From Clostridia bacterium (GTDB taxonomy: Bacteria > Bacillota_A > Clostridia > Oscillospirales > CAG-272): DNA of 9,908 nt. Under the pieces are notes generated by a model. That model saw only the letters and a list, made by a program, of their open reading frames with translations, made no database searches and was not told the origin of the DNA. The stretch spans positions 1-9,908 of the forward strand of contig JAGBGE010000003.1 in the NCBI GenBank assembly GCA_017936125.1. The letters run 5' to 3'. Position 1 is the stretch's first letter. Each line of letters starts with the position of its first letter. A program made the position numbers and the translations under genes. This document shows positions 1 to 7,860 of the stretch, in pieces.

Positions 1-1724
1 AGCGAATAGAACCAGCCACGAGTCTGGTCAACGCCCTCGGAAATGAAGTTCGCGGGGAACTGAGCCTCGAACATCTCCTTGTTTTCAAAGGGATAGTGCC
101 ACTGCGCGAAGGGCATCGAGCCGGAGTCAAACCAGCAGTCGATAACCTCGGGAACTCTCTTCATCTCTCCGCCGCACTTGTCGCACTTTATAGTAACAGC
201 ATCAATGAAGGGTCTGTGAAGCTCGATATCATCGGGGCAGTTAGAGGACATAGCCTTCAGCTCCTCGATAGAGCCGATAGAGTGCTTATGACCGCACTCG
301 CACTCCCAGATGTTGAGAGGAGTACCCCAGTATCTGTTACGGGAGAGTCCCCAGTCCTGAACGTTCTGGAGCCAGTCGCCAAAGCGTCCCTTACCGATAT
401 TCTCGGGAATCCAGTTTACAGTATTATTATTCTTTATAAGGTTGTCACGCACCTTGGTCATCTCAATGAACCAAGTATCACGTGCATAGTAAATAAGAGG
501 AGTGTTACATCTCCAGCAGTGAGGATAATCGTGCTCAAACTTGGGCGCAGAGAAGAGCTTGCCCTCTTTCTCAAGGTCAGCGAGGATAGGCGCGTCTGCC
601 TTCTTCACAAAAAGACCTGCGTAAGGAGTTTCCGCCGTCATCTCACCCTTGCCGTCAACGAACTGAACGAATGGCAGACCGTATCTTCTGCCGACCTTGT
701 TATCGTCCTCGCCGAACGCGGGAGCAATGTGTACGATACCCGTACCGTCGGACATGGTTACGTAATTGTCAGCGGTGATGTAATGAGCCTTCTTGCCCTG
801 CTTTTCAGCAGCAGCCTTGGTGCATTCCCAGAGAGGCTCGTAGCTCTTGTGCTCGAGAGCAATACCCTGCATTTCCTCGAGAATCTCGTATGCGGGAGCG
901 TCCTCCTCACGCTTGATAGAGCCAAGAACCGAGTCAAGAAGCGCCTTTGCCATATAATAAGTGTAACCGTCGGCAGCCTTAACCTTGCAGTAGGTGTCGG
1001 TGGGGTTTACGCAAAGCGCAACGTTAGAGGGAAGAGTCCAGGGAGTAGTCGTCCAGGCGAGGAAATACGCGTCCTCGTCGGTGCATTTGAATCTGACAAC
1101 CGCGCTTCTCTCCTTAACCGACTTATATCCTTGAGCTACCTCGTGAGAGGAAAGCGGAGTGCCGCAGCGAGGACAATAAGGAACGATTTTGAAGCCCTTG
1201 TAGAGCAGGCCCTTGTCCCAAATCTTCTTGAGCGCCCACCACTCCGACTCGATAAAGTCGTTAGTATAGGTAACGTAAGGATTCTCCATATCAGCCCAGA
1301 AGCCGACGGTGCCGGAGAAGTCCTCCCACATTTCCTTGTAGTTCCAAACGGACTCCTTACAGTGAGCGATAAAGGGCTCGAGGCCATATGCCTCAATCTG
1401 ATCCTTGCCGTCGATGCCGAGCTTCTTCTCAACCTCAAGCTCAACGGGAAGACCGTGAGTATCCCAGCCTGCCTTACGGAGAACGCGTCTGCCCTTCATT
1501 GTCTGGTATCTCGGAACCATATCCTTGATAACACGGGTGAGAACGTGGCCGATATGAGGCTTACCGTTTGCGGTAGGGGGGCCGTCATAGAAGGTAAAGT
1601 ATTCGCCGTCCTTGCGAATATCAATACTCTTCTCGAAGATGTTGTTTTTCTCCCAGAATTTTCTGGTTTCCTTTTCTCTTTCAACGAAGTTCAGGCTCGT
1701 TGACACCTTCTCGTAGATTTCCAT
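1..1724 (-). CDS. ileS: Isoleucyl-tRNA synthetase, N-terminal 574 codons (cut by window edge)
   Basis: Class I aminoacyl-tRNA synthetase that charges tRNA-Ile with isoleucine in the cytoplasm and hydrolyses mischarged valine. The minus-strand frame is open from an ATG at 1724 to the left edge. Visible motifs are the ATP-binding HIGH signature at residues 57-60 (after [11 protein letters not shown]), [10 protein letters not shown] at 86-95, a Cys pair CPRC at 184-187, the CP1 editing-domain motif TTPWTLPSN at 226-234, and WFDSGS at 531-536 in the second half of the Rossmann fold. The KMSKS loop and the tRNA-binding C-terminus (roughly 450 residues in this family) lie outside the window. The stretches [13 protein letters not shown] and [15 protein letters not shown] resemble, from memory, the Thermus-type rather than the E. 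coli-type enzyme. GGAG at 1734-1737 lies 9 bases before the ATG. The upstream T-box with an Ile specifier supports the identity independently. A long plus-strand open frame at 96-1703 is its antisense shadow. Confidence 0.97.
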   Translation of the reverse strand, partial: MEIYEKVSTSLNFVEREKETRKFWEKNNIFEKSIDIRKDGEYFTFYDGPPTANGKPHIGHVLTRVIKDMVPRYQTMKGRRVLRKAGWDTHGLPVELEVEKKLGIDGKDQIEAYGLEPFIAHCKESVWNYKEMWEDFSGTVGFWADMENPYVTYTNDFIESEWWALKKIWDKGLLYKGFKIVPYCPRCGTPLSSHEVAQGYKSVKERSAVVRFKCTDEDAYFLAWTTTPWTLPSNVALCVNPTDTYCKVKAADGYTYYMAKALLDSVLGSIKREEDAPAYEILEEMQGIALEHKSYEPLWECTKAAAEKQGKKAHYITADNYVTMSDGTGIVHIAPAFGEDDNKVGRRYGLPFVQFVDGKGEMTAETPYAGLFVKKADAPILADLEKEGKLFSAPKFEHDYPHCWRCNTPLIYYARDTWFIEMTKVRDNLIKNNNTVNWIPENIGKGRFGDWLQNVQDWGLSRNRYWGTPLNIWECECGHKHSIGSIEELKAMSSNCPDDIELHRPFIDAVTIKCDKCGGEMKRVPEVIDCWFDSGSMPFAQWHYPFENKEMFEAQFPANFISEGVDQTRGWFYS

Positions 1725-1756
1725 AGATTTTATCTCCAAAAAATAATTTATTTACA

Positions 1757-1800
1757 CCTCATCCGTCACCTACGGTGACAGCTTCCCTCGGGGGAAGGCT
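1757..1800. repeat. Palindromic intergenic repeat unit (two hairpins) in the ileS leader
   Basis: A compact 44-base element lies between the T-box terminator and the ileS start. It opens with CCTCATCC, then forms a hairpin GTCACC-TAC-GGTGAC (1765-1779), then a second hairpin CTTCCC-TCGG-GGGAAG (1782-1797), and ends in GGCT. From memory this matches a family of short intergenic palindromic repeats scattered through genomes of gut Clostridia (CCTCATCCGTCAC...GGGGAAGGC), but copy number cannot be checked in one window. No second copy was seen here. It would be transcribed as part of the ileS 5' untranslated region. Confidence 0.55.
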
Positions 1801-2038
1801 AAAAGAAAAAGCCCCGACAAAAAACGTCGGGGCGAAATTATCGCGGTACCACCCGAGCTTACGAGTCAAAGACTCGCATCTCTAAACGCTTTAACGCAGC
1901 GGTTACGGCGTGGCTTACTATATTTCACCCACGCGGCTCCGAAGTGATATTCACACTCGACTCGCCTGACGGCTCGCACCAAACGCCGCCTCTCTGTAAG
2001 GACTCGTCAAGGCTACTGTCTTCATCACAGCCTTTGCG
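1801..2038 (-). promoter_or_regulatory. T-box riboswitch leader, isoleucine-specific (AUC specifier)
   Basis: On the minus strand the leader contains the hallmark T-box sequence GGGTGGTACCGCG at 1842-1854, which pairs with the acceptor end of uncharged tRNA. It is followed directly by an intrinsic terminator. Upstream is a stem I region with an AGAGAGG bulge-like element near 1990 and a GGTGCGAGCC distal element near 1971-1980. The specifier loop reads GTGAATATCACTTC, which places ATC (1946-1948, an isoleucine codon) followed by a purine. A stem III-like hairpin GAGTC-TTT-GACTC lies around 1863-1875. By established T-box logic, uncharged tRNA-Ile stabilises the antiterminator and allows ileS transcription, while charged tRNA leaves the terminator formed. 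Secondary structure was judged by eye. Confidence 0.93.
1803..1833 (-). terminator. Rho-independent terminator of the T-box leader
   Basis: On the minus strand GCCCCGAC (1826-1833) pairs perfectly with GTCGGGGC (1811-1818) around a short U-rich loop and is followed by TTTTTCTTTT. Its position directly after the T-box sequence is what is expected of the attenuator that competes with the antiterminator. Confidence 0.93.
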
Positions 2039-2044
2039 ACTTAC

Positions 2045-2073
2045 ATTATAATATAAAAATTTAAGAATGTCAA
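2045..2073 (-). promoter_or_regulatory. Sigma-A promoter for the T-box/ileS transcript
   Basis: Minus strand: TTGACA (2068-2073), a 17-base spacer, TATAAT (2045-2050). Both boxes match consensus exactly. The expected transcript start is near 2038, just before the T-box stem I. The region upstream is AT-rich. Confidence 0.9.
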
Positions 2074-2097
2074 GAGATATAAAAATTTTTCTTTATG

Positions 2098-2126
2098 TTG
2101 ACTTTATAGGTTTGCTATGCTACAAT
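2098..2126 (+). promoter_or_regulatory. Sigma-A promoter for birA, divergent from the ileS promoter
   Basis: TTGACT (2098-2103), a 17-base spacer, TACAAT (2121-2126) preceded by TGC, an extended -10. The start would be near 2133, giving a leader of about 20 bases. This also argues that birA does not begin at the ATG at 2067, which lies upstream of the promoter. The -35 boxes of this and the ileS promoter are 24 bases apart. Confidence 0.85.
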
Positions 2127-2153
2127 GTTTTTGAAAAAAGAAGGAGGTGCGGT

Positions 2154-2912
2154 ATGCTGAGCGAAAAGAGAATAAAAGCGGAGCTTAAAAGGCTGGGCGT
2201 AGATATTCCCGTCGTCTTTTACGATACTACCGACTCCACCAACACACGCGCCAAGGAATACGCACGAACAAAAGACAGCCGTACTCCCACGCTTTTCATA
2301 GCTAATGCGCAAAGCGGCGGCAGAGGCAGAATGGGCAGGAGCTTCGTCTCCCGAGAGGGCGCTGGAATTTATATGAGTCTGCTTCTCTACCCCGACGAGC
2401 GAGGCTTTGATGCAACGAGGGCGACCGCAAGGGCTGCCGTAGCTCTTTCGCGCGCTATAGACACTCTCGCAGAGGTAAGAAGTGATATAAAATGGGTTAA
2501 TGACATCTATCTCGGCGGTAAAAAGCTCGCGGGAATTTTGTGCGAGGGAGAGGTACTGCAAAGCGGTGAAATCGGCTATTTAGTCGTCGGAATGGGAATA
2601 AATGTTTACAAAAACGCCATTTCCGAGGAGATTTCCGATATCGCTACCTCTATCGAAAGCGAATCAAAAAGAGTTCCCGACAGAAGCGAGCTTGCGGCTG
2701 GAATAGTCAAGGAAATGCTCGAGCCCCGCCCGTCATTTTTTGACGAATACAAGTCTCGCTCTATGGTCATAGGCAAGACGGTCAGGGTTGTTAAGCCCGA
2801 TATTCAGTTTGATGCGACCGTTCTTGACTTAAACGAGGATTTCTCGCTGACTATCGAGCATAACGGCAAAAGAGAACGACTTTTCACAGGCGAGGTCAGC
2901 CTGAAAATATAA
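2154..2912 (+). CDS. birA: Biotin--[acetyl-CoA-carboxylase] ligase, catalytic form without DNA-binding domain
   Basis: Biotin protein ligase: makes biotinyl-5'-AMP and transfers biotin to the lysine of the biotin carboxyl carrier domain of carboxylases. The 252-residue product shows DSTN at 27-30, the biotin/AMP-binding loop SGGRGRMGRSF at 54-64, KWVNDIYLGGKKLAGIL at 113-129 with the active-site Lys region, and GMGIN at 146-150. A C-terminal SH3-like part (about 205-252) follows. The family motif is usually KWPND; here the Pro is Val115. The start was set at ATG 2154 because AAGGAGG (2141-2147) sits 6 bases before it and the promoter lies at 2098-2126; the open frame reaches back to 2067, but that part is upstream of the transcript start. 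Bifunctional BirA is about 320 residues with an N-terminal helix-turn-helix; this protein lacks one, so it should not act as a repressor. Confidence 0.95.
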   Translation: MLSEKRIKAELKRLGVDIPVVFYDTTDSTNTRAKEYARTKDSRTPTLFIANAQSGGRGRMGRSFVSREGAGIYMSLLLYPDERGFDATRATARAAVALSRAIDTLAEVRSDIKWVNDIYLGGKKLAGILCEGEVLQSGEIGYLVVGMGINVYKNAISEEISDIATSIESESKRVPDRSELAAGIVKEMLEPRPSFFDEYKSRSMVIGKTVRVVKPDIQFDATVLDLNEDFSLTIEHNGKRERLFTGEVSLKI

Positions 2913-2940
2913 AAGAGGCTTTTCCCCATATAATACTAAA

Positions 2941-2968
2941 GGTAGAGGTTTATGACCTCTACCTTTTT
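2941..2968 (+). terminator. Rho-independent terminator after birA
   Basis: GGTAGAGGT (2941-2949), loop TTATG, ACCTCTACC (2955-2963), then TTTTT: a 9-bp perfect stem with a T-tract, starting 29 bases after the birA stop. On the minus strand the same hairpin is followed by only TTTAGTATT, so it could weakly serve the convergent gene ending at 3025 as well. Confidence 0.9.
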
Positions 2969-3024
2969 CGTTTGGTTTTGCCTAAAAGAAGCAGCCCCTT
3001 TTCACGCTTGTTAAGCGAATTTCT

Positions 3025-4983
3025 TTATTCATCCGAGCTACAAAGCAGCTCGCCTGCGATAATATAATCACTGGAAACTCCACTTACGTATGGGTCAAGT
3101 GCGAGAGCATCAGCCTCGCTGTTAACCGTCCATACCTCAAGAGGAATTGCGGCATTCTTGCAAAGAGATACTGCATTTGCATTTGCTGCGGAATACTTAA
3201 CGTCGATAAACACCTCGTTTTTGTCGGTATTCATCTCAAGGCAGGTGGTGATTACAGACTCGGTCACAGAGTTGCATACGTAACCGATTCTTGCGGTATC
3301 ATCCTGCTTAATAATTTCCTTAAGAGAGGATGCCTGGAATGAAATCCAAGAGCAACCGTAGGGAAGGTCGTATTTTGCAACTATATCCACCAAGGCTTTT
3401 GCCTGTTCGGCAGTAATGCTGCTCTTTATCTCAATGTAAGGATGAAGTCCAAGCTCCGCGCAAAGCGCGATAAACTCCTCAAAGGTAGGAATAGCCTCGC
3501 CCTTAAAGGACATATCCTTCCATGAACCGTAGTCATAAGCACGCGCCTCATCAAGAGTGAGATCGGCAATATTTCCGCTTCCGTTAGATGTTCTGTCAAT
3601 GCTGTCGTCGTGGAGAAGAACCGCGTAACCGTCCTTGGTGAAGCTTATATCGCACTCAACGAATCTGAAGCCCGAAAGATAGGCATAACGATAAGCAATC
3701 AGAGTGTTTTCAGGTGCGAGCTTGCTGTATCCACGGTGATTTATAGAATTAACCTCATATTCCACAGCCTCTTTGGGATTGCCGTTTTCGTTAAACTTAT
3801 TTCCCTCAACCTCAAACATACTGTGTACGAGAGCCATATCATCAACGCCCATAGCGCTGTTGTCGAGCTTTGATACGGTCAGAACGAGGAATCCACCGTT
3901 GATCTTGGATACGTAGCTTGCAGAAGGATCTGACCAAGAGTTATTCCAGCCGGAGTCAAGTATCTTGGTGGTTATCGAGGTATCGGCGGTTTCAACCACC
4001 GCCCATTTGTAAATCTTGGTGTCACCGACGAATTTTACAACAGTACCTATCTCCATTCTGATATCAAAGGAAATACGAATACGCTTATTGCTGTTATTGT
4101 AGGTCGAGGTGACGCTTCCATAGTGACCTGCCTGGCGGTTATACTCCTCTTTGGTCAGCCTGCCCTCGTAGCTTGTTTCAATAGCCTTATTTCCCTCAAC
4201 GGTAACGAGGTTGTGGAGATTCTGAATCTCGGTTTCGGAAAGCTTTGCTCCATCAATTCTGGTGAAAACGATTACTATATATTCCGGTGCTCTTCCACCG
4301 TCAGGCTCGGGTAAGATAAAGCAGCTTTGATCCTGCCAGGTGGTGTTCCAGCCCGGATCTATCTGGTATGTATTACCGCCTTCGGTGGGATTTGTGGGGT
4401 TGTTTGTTCTGATAACCGAGAATTTATATACGCTGAGGTCGCCAACAAATGTAACCTTAGTGCCTGCAAGCATAGGAATAGTAATAATAATTCTTCCTCT
4501 CTTGAGCGCTCCGTCACCATTTGGTGTATTAGTCGTACCGTAGCAAGCTACCTGATTCAAGAACTCCTCCTCGGTGAGAGGCAGAACCTTTTTGCTGCCT
4601 ACGTCGGTTATCGTTTCGGTAAGCTCACAGTTGTCACATTTTGCGGTCTTGGTGCCATCTTTAAGACAGGTGGCGTCATTGTTCGACTTGTAATCTGTAA
4701 AGGAATGATCCGTAACGCCGATTACCTCGGGAGAGGTAATTTCATTCTCACCCTTTGAATCTGCAAACATCTTTTCGCATCCCGAGCAAGTATAATACGC
4801 CTTCACTCCGGGTTCGGTACAGGTGGCAGGCTTCTCTGCTACCTCGCTCAGCTCGTGGATATGAGTTCCCGGAGATTTTCCCGGAATAAATGACATTACA
4901 ATCTCACAGGACGCAAGCGATATTACAGAAATCGCAAGCATCAAAAGCGCAAATACGGTTTCTAAAGTTCTTTTAATTTTCAT
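3025..4983 (-). CDS. Lipoprotein glycerophosphodiester phosphodiesterase with N-terminal repeat modules
   Basis: Predicted surface-anchored GDPD enzyme, 652 residues, which by family hydrolyses glycerophosphodiesters to glycerol-3-phosphate and an alcohol. Domains: a lipoprotein signal (hydrophobic 10-24, lipobox LASC with lipidated Cys26); two Cys-containing repeats at about 54-72 and 104-121 (ATCTEPGVK...CSGCEK and ATCLKDGTK...CDNCEL), resembling the zinc-ribbon-like repeats common in surface proteins of gut Firmicutes; two homologous beta-rich modules (136-266 and 276-396, each ending VEGNK); and the GDPD TIM barrel (413-650). Catalytic signatures are HRG 416-418, ENT 425-427, E443/D445, HDD 458-460 with DRT 463-465, EIK 518-520 and WTVN 618-621, so the active site looks intact. 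AAGGGG lies a few bases before the ATG. It is a single gene, convergent with birA. The true substrate (phospholipid headgroup or teichoic acid) is not shown by the sequence. Confidence 0.92.
   Translation of the reverse strand: MKIKRTLETVFALLMLAISVISLASCEIVMSFIPGKSPGTHIHELSEVAEKPATCTEPGVKAYYTCSGCEKMFADSKGENEITSPEVIGVTDHSFTDYKSNNDATCLKDGTKTAKCDNCELTETITDVGSKKVLPLTEEEFLNQVACYGTTNTPNGDGALKRGRIIITIPMLAGTKVTFVGDLSVYKFSVIRTNNPTNPTEGGNTYQIDPGWNTTWQDQSCFILPEPDGGRAPEYIVIVFTRIDGAKLSETEIQNLHNLVTVEGNKAIETSYEGRLTKEEYNRQAGHYGSVTSTYNNSNKRIRISFDIRMEIGTVVKFVGDTKIYKWAVVETADTSITTKILDSGWNNSWSDPSASYVSKINGGFLVLTVSKLDNSAMGVDDMALVHSMFEVEGNKFNENGNPKEAVEYEVNSINHRGYSKLAPENTLIAYRYAYLSGFRFVECDISFTKDGYAVLLHDDSIDRTSNGSGNIADLTLDEARAYDYGSWKDMSFKGEAIPTFEEFIALCAELGLHPYIEIKSSITAEQAKALVDIVAKYDLPYGCSWISFQASSLKEIIKQDDTARIGYVCNSVTESVITTCLEMNTDKNEVFIDVKYSAANANAVSLCKNAAIPLEVWTVNSEADALALDPYVSGVSSDYIIAGELLCSSDE
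3796..4578 (-). repeat. Tandem duplicated module of about 120-130 residues inside the GDPD lipoprotein
   Basis: Residues 136-266 (bases 4186-4578) and 276-396 (3796-4158) align over their length. Shared landmarks in order are LT-EE(F/Y)--Q--YG, R-RI-I--I or RIRISFDI, G--V-FVGD--(V/I)YK(F/W)-V, GWN--W-D and a terminal VEGNK. The pattern of alternating hydrophobic residues suggests beta-sandwich domains. I do not recognise the family; a cell-wall or glycan-binding role is only a guess. Confidence 0.75.
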
Positions 4984-5004
4984 TTTTTCCCCTTTTTAAG
5001 ATTT

Positions 5005-5033
5005 AATATATCATACTTGACGCAAAAAATAAA
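5005..5033 (-). promoter_or_regulatory. Possible promoter of the GDPD lipoprotein gene
   Basis: Minus strand: TTTATT (5028-5033), a 17-base spacer, TATATT (5005-5010) preceded by TGA as in an extended -10. The -35 box is poor and the leader would be only about 15 bases, so this is tentative. No better candidate was seen in 4984-5150. Confidence 0.4.
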
Positions 5034-5150
5034 CTGTTAAATCTACTAAAAATATACAGAATAACTGCACATTTTGAGCAAAGCGTATTTTATAATAAAA
5101 AGTTGTCCAAGCACGCTGAGTATCACGTTAAGGCATACGTTTTTTCATTA

Positions 5151-6458
5151 TTATTCTATTACAACGTTCACGTACTCAACACCGTAGTGCTCGAAAAGTG
5201 CGACGTCATCGCTCGTAATCCTCTCTCCGCTGATAACTATCGGCACGGCGGGGGGACAGGAAACGGTGGGGGAAGAGCAAATGCGACCTATCGCAAACTT
5301 TGCAGCTACTCTCTCTGAAGGAGCAAAAATCGCTTTTCTTACCGAAATCACACGCTCGTGTGGCGCAGGCGTCATTTGTGAAGCGCTGATTTCTGATTTT
5401 TCCGCGCTCTTTATAGCGAAAAGCAACCTATCAAGGTCGGAGTCGCTATTCTCGGGAGTGAGCATCAGGACTGTGTACTCGGAGTCGGAGAACTCGCATT
5501 CGATTCCCTCTCGGCGCAGGTGGCTCGCAAGCTCCGCGCCCGCCTTTATCACGATTTTAAGCGGCTCGCTCTCTGCCACCTCGAAGCCGAGGCCGGAAAT
5601 CTCGCTCTTTACGCCCACAATTTTATCTGCTAATTCCCTTATCCTCTCGGGATAATCGCCGGCAAGCCTCTCGTTGCAAAGGTCGAGCGAGGCAAGCGTC
5701 AGGTATGACGGGCTCGTCGAAGCAAAGAGCGAGAGCGCAGTGCGTGCCTGCTGTGCAAAATGGGGATAGTCCTTCGAGATGTGAAGATAAGCTCCGCCCG
5801 TCAATACGGGGAGCGTTTTGTGCGCGGAGTCGGCACACATCGCAGCACCGAGTGTGATCGGGTGGGAATCTTGCAGAAGGAATTTAAGATACGCGCCATG
5901 CGCGTTATCCACCAGCAACGGCAGACCGTACTCACGGCAGACCGCCGAAAGCGCAGAAATATCGAGCATATTTCCAAGATAATCGGGCGAGGTCACGTAG
6001 ACGGCATTCGGCAAAACTCCCATTTCAGAAAGTCTGCTTTTCAGACTCTCGGCTGAGATATTGCAACAGCAAAGATGCTCGCTCTCCTCGGGGTACAGCC
6101 ACTCGACGTCGAGGTCGAGAAGCGCCGCCGCCTTGACAAATGCGGTATGCACGTTCCTTGCCGCGAGAATAAGCGGCTTTTCGCTGCCGCGAGTAGCGAG
6201 AAAGAGCATCGCATATATCGCAAGAGTCGAGCCCTGCGTCGAATAAAAGCTATGCCCGGTGCCGTAAATGGCGGTGAGATTATTCTCACTTTCATCTATA
6301 ATTCCGTCGGCAGAATATAGCACGTCAGCGCCCGAAATCTCGGTTATATCATAGCTCTCGCAGCCGAGCCTACCTACACCCTTGTGTCCGGGCATATGCA
6401 GCCTTGCAGCGCCCGAAGCCGAATATTTCTTTACGAAATCAAAAATCGGTGTGGTCAT
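5151..6458 (-). CDS. PLP-dependent Orn/Lys/Arg decarboxylase family protein, compact form
   Basis: Fold-type I PLP enzyme of the Gram-positive Orn/Lys/Arg decarboxylase group, expected to decarboxylate a basic amino acid to a polyamine precursor; the substrate cannot be read from sequence. The 435 residues show HMPGHKG at 21-27, TSPDYLG at 156-162, VDNAHGAY at 183-190 (Asp184 for the PLP ring nitrogen), SAHKTLPVLT at 211-220 with the Schiff-base Lys214, and a C-terminal CPPAVPIVISGE at 401-412, all typical of the family. It lacks the N-terminal wing domain of the ~700-residue enterobacterial enzymes. The frame is open to 6494, but ATG 6458 was chosen because it overlaps the upstream stop as ATGA, the product then begins MTTPIFDFVKKY as in relatives, and the extra 12 residues are just the maturase tail read in another frame. 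Translation is probably coupled to scfB; only a weak AGAAG precedes it. Confidence 0.9.
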   Translation of the reverse strand: MTTPIFDFVKKYSASGAARLHMPGHKGVGRLGCESYDITEISGADVLYSADGIIDESENNLTAIYGTGHSFYSTQGSTLAIYAMLFLATRGSEKPLILAARNVHTAFVKAAALLDLDVEWLYPEESEHLCCCNISAESLKSRLSEMGVLPNAVYVTSPDYLGNMLDISALSAVCREYGLPLLVDNAHGAYLKFLLQDSHPITLGAAMCADSAHKTLPVLTGGAYLHISKDYPHFAQQARTALSLFASTSPSYLTLASLDLCNERLAGDYPERIRELADKIVGVKSEISGLGFEVAESEPLKIVIKAGAELASHLRREGIECEFSDSEYTVLMLTPENSDSDLDRLLFAIKSAEKSEISASQMTPAPHERVISVRKAIFAPSERVAAKFAIGRICSSPTVSCPPAVPIVISGERITSDDVALFEHYGVEYVNVVIE

Positions 6459-7828
6459 TCTTCTGAATCTGCAATCTGCAACATTACCGCACATTCAATG
6501 CGCTTCTTGAACAGCTCGCAGCCGTACTTATAAACACCGCCTATGCTGCCCGTTGCGTGATATGCATTCGCAGCGCAGCCACCCGAGCAATAAAGTCTAG
6601 CCCAGCAGTCACGGCATTCCTCTCTCGCATATGCGTTGCAGGAACGGAATTCGTCCTGTACTTCTACGTTCTTCACACCGTTAAAAATGTCACCTAGCTT
6701 ATACTTCTCGTCACCGACGAACTGGTGGCAGGGGTAAAGGTCGCCCCAAGGAGTAACCGCCATATATTCCGTACCCGAGCCGCAGCCCGTGATACGCTTG
6801 TAAATACAAGGGCCGTTCTTGAGGTCAAGCATATAGTGATAGAAGGTAAAGGGACGTCCCTCCTTCTTTCTCTTTATCATTTCCTTAGCGAGAATCTCGT
6901 ACTGCTCGAAGAGCACGGGTAAATCCTCCTCGGTCAGCGCGTATGGGTCACCGGGAGGGCAAACGACAGGCTCCATAGAAAGCTCTGTGAAGCCGAGATC
7001 TGCCATATGTATAATATCGTTTGTGAAATCAACGTTATTATGCGTATAAGTACCGCGCACGTAGTAGCCCTTACCGCCTCTGCTCTCTACAAGACGCTTG
7101 AAATTGGGAACTATCGTATCGTAGCTTCCCTTGCCCGAATAGTCAACGCGGAAGTGGTCGTTTACCTCCTTGCGTCCGTCGAGAGAGAGAACGACGTTGT
7201 GGCATTCCTTGTTGAGAAACTCTATCATCTCGTCGGTGAGTATCATACCGTTGGTGGTGTAGGTGAAGCGGAAGTTCTTATTCTTCTCTCCCTCGATGCT
7301 TCTCGCATACTCGACGAGTCTTTTCACCACGTCAAAGTTGAGCGAGGGCTCACCGCCGAAGAAGTCCACCTCGAGATTGCGTCTTGTTCCCGAATTCTCG
7401 ATAAGGAAATCAAGCGCGCGCTTACCTACCTCAAAGGACATAAGCGCTCTGTCACCCTGATACTTGCCCTGACTCGCGAAGCAATAGGAGCAATTGAGGT
7501 TACAGGTGTGCGCTACGTGAAGGCAGAGCGCCTTAATAACCTTGCTGTTATTCTTGAAATCGCAGGCGAGCTTCTCGTAGACGTCCTCGGAATAGAGCTT
7601 GCCCGCAGCCTCAAGCGAGGCTACGTCGTCGATACACTCGAGAATATCCTCGCGGGTCACGCCCTCAAGGTGACCGTATCTCTCGAGAATCACCTCTACG
7701 ATTTCCTCGGGTGTTTTATCCTTGTACATAGCGATAATATCGTAAGCCACCTCGTCTACGGTATGCACCGAGCCCGAAGCGGTATCGAGAACTATGTTAT
7801 ATCCGTTCAGCTTGTACTGATGTACCAT
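6455..7828 (-). CDS. scfB: Thioether cross-link-forming SCIFF peptide maturase (radical SAM/SPASM)
   Basis: Radical SAM enzyme that installs Cys thioether cross-links in the SCIFF precursor. The 457 residues match the SCIFF maturase layout: an N-terminal segment of about 90 residues resembling a PqqD-like peptide recognition element; the CxxxCxxC cluster motif CNLNCSYC (Cys109, 113, 116) for the SAM-binding [4Fe-4S] cluster; GGEP at 158-161; and a Cys-rich SPASM-type C-terminus with Cys349, 367, 397, 405, 408, 414, 418 and 437 to hold auxiliary clusters, including CRDCWARLYCSGGC at 405-418. GGAG lies 8 bases before the ATG at 7828. The precursor gene is 105 bases upstream on the same strand, separated by a terminator hairpin, and the next gene overlaps the stop by four bases. 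Identity rests on the motifs plus the adjacent scfA. A plus-strand frame at 7007-7870 is its shadow. Confidence 0.95.
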   Translation of the reverse strand: MVHQYKLNGYNIVLDTASGSVHTVDEVAYDIIAMYKDKTPEEIVEVILERYGHLEGVTREDILECIDDVASLEAAGKLYSEDVYEKLACDFKNNSKVIKALCLHVAHTCNLNCSYCFASQGKYQGDRALMSFEVGKRALDFLIENSGTRRNLEVDFFGGEPSLNFDVVKRLVEYARSIEGEKNKNFRFTYTTNGMILTDEMIEFLNKECHNVVLSLDGRKEVNDHFRVDYSGKGSYDTIVPNFKRLVESRGGKGYYVRGTYTHNNVDFTNDIIHMADLGFTELSMEPVVCPPGDPYALTEEDLPVLFEQYEILAKEMIKRKKEGRPFTFYHYMLDLKNGPCIYKRITGCGSGTEYMAVTPWGDLYPCHQFVGDEKYKLGDIFNGVKNVEVQDEFRSCNAYAREECRDCWARLYCSGGCAANAYHATGSIGGVYKYGCELFKKRIECAVMLQIADSEE

Positions 7829-7860
7829 TTCTTTTCTCCGTTCTTCTGTATGGCGGTCGC

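Noticed and set aside
96..1703. Plus-strand open frame of 535 codons
   Set aside because: It lies entirely antisense to ileS, whose minus-strand product carries all the synthetase motifs. The plus-strand translation has no recognisable domain and no ribosome binding site.
2067..2153. Extra 29 N-terminal residues for the biotin ligase
   Set aside because: The ATG at 2067 lies upstream of the birA promoter and lacks a ribosome binding site, while ATG 2154 has AAGGAGG at ideal distance.
3005..3017. Hairpin CGCTT-GTT-AAGCG after the GDPD stop as a terminator
   Set aside because: Only 5 bp and no T-tract on the minus strand; the birA hairpin at 2941-2963 is the better candidate for convergent termination.
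5034..5150. Possible terminator or promoter after the decarboxylase gene
   Set aside because: TATAAT-like sequence at 5090-5097 has no acceptable -35 box at the right distance on either strand, and no stem longer than 4-5 bp precedes the T-run at 5139-5145.
6459..6494. Upstream ATG extending the decarboxylase by 12 residues
   Set aside because: The extension is the end of scfB read in another frame; the ATGA overlap at 6455-6458 and family-like N-terminus favour the shorter form.
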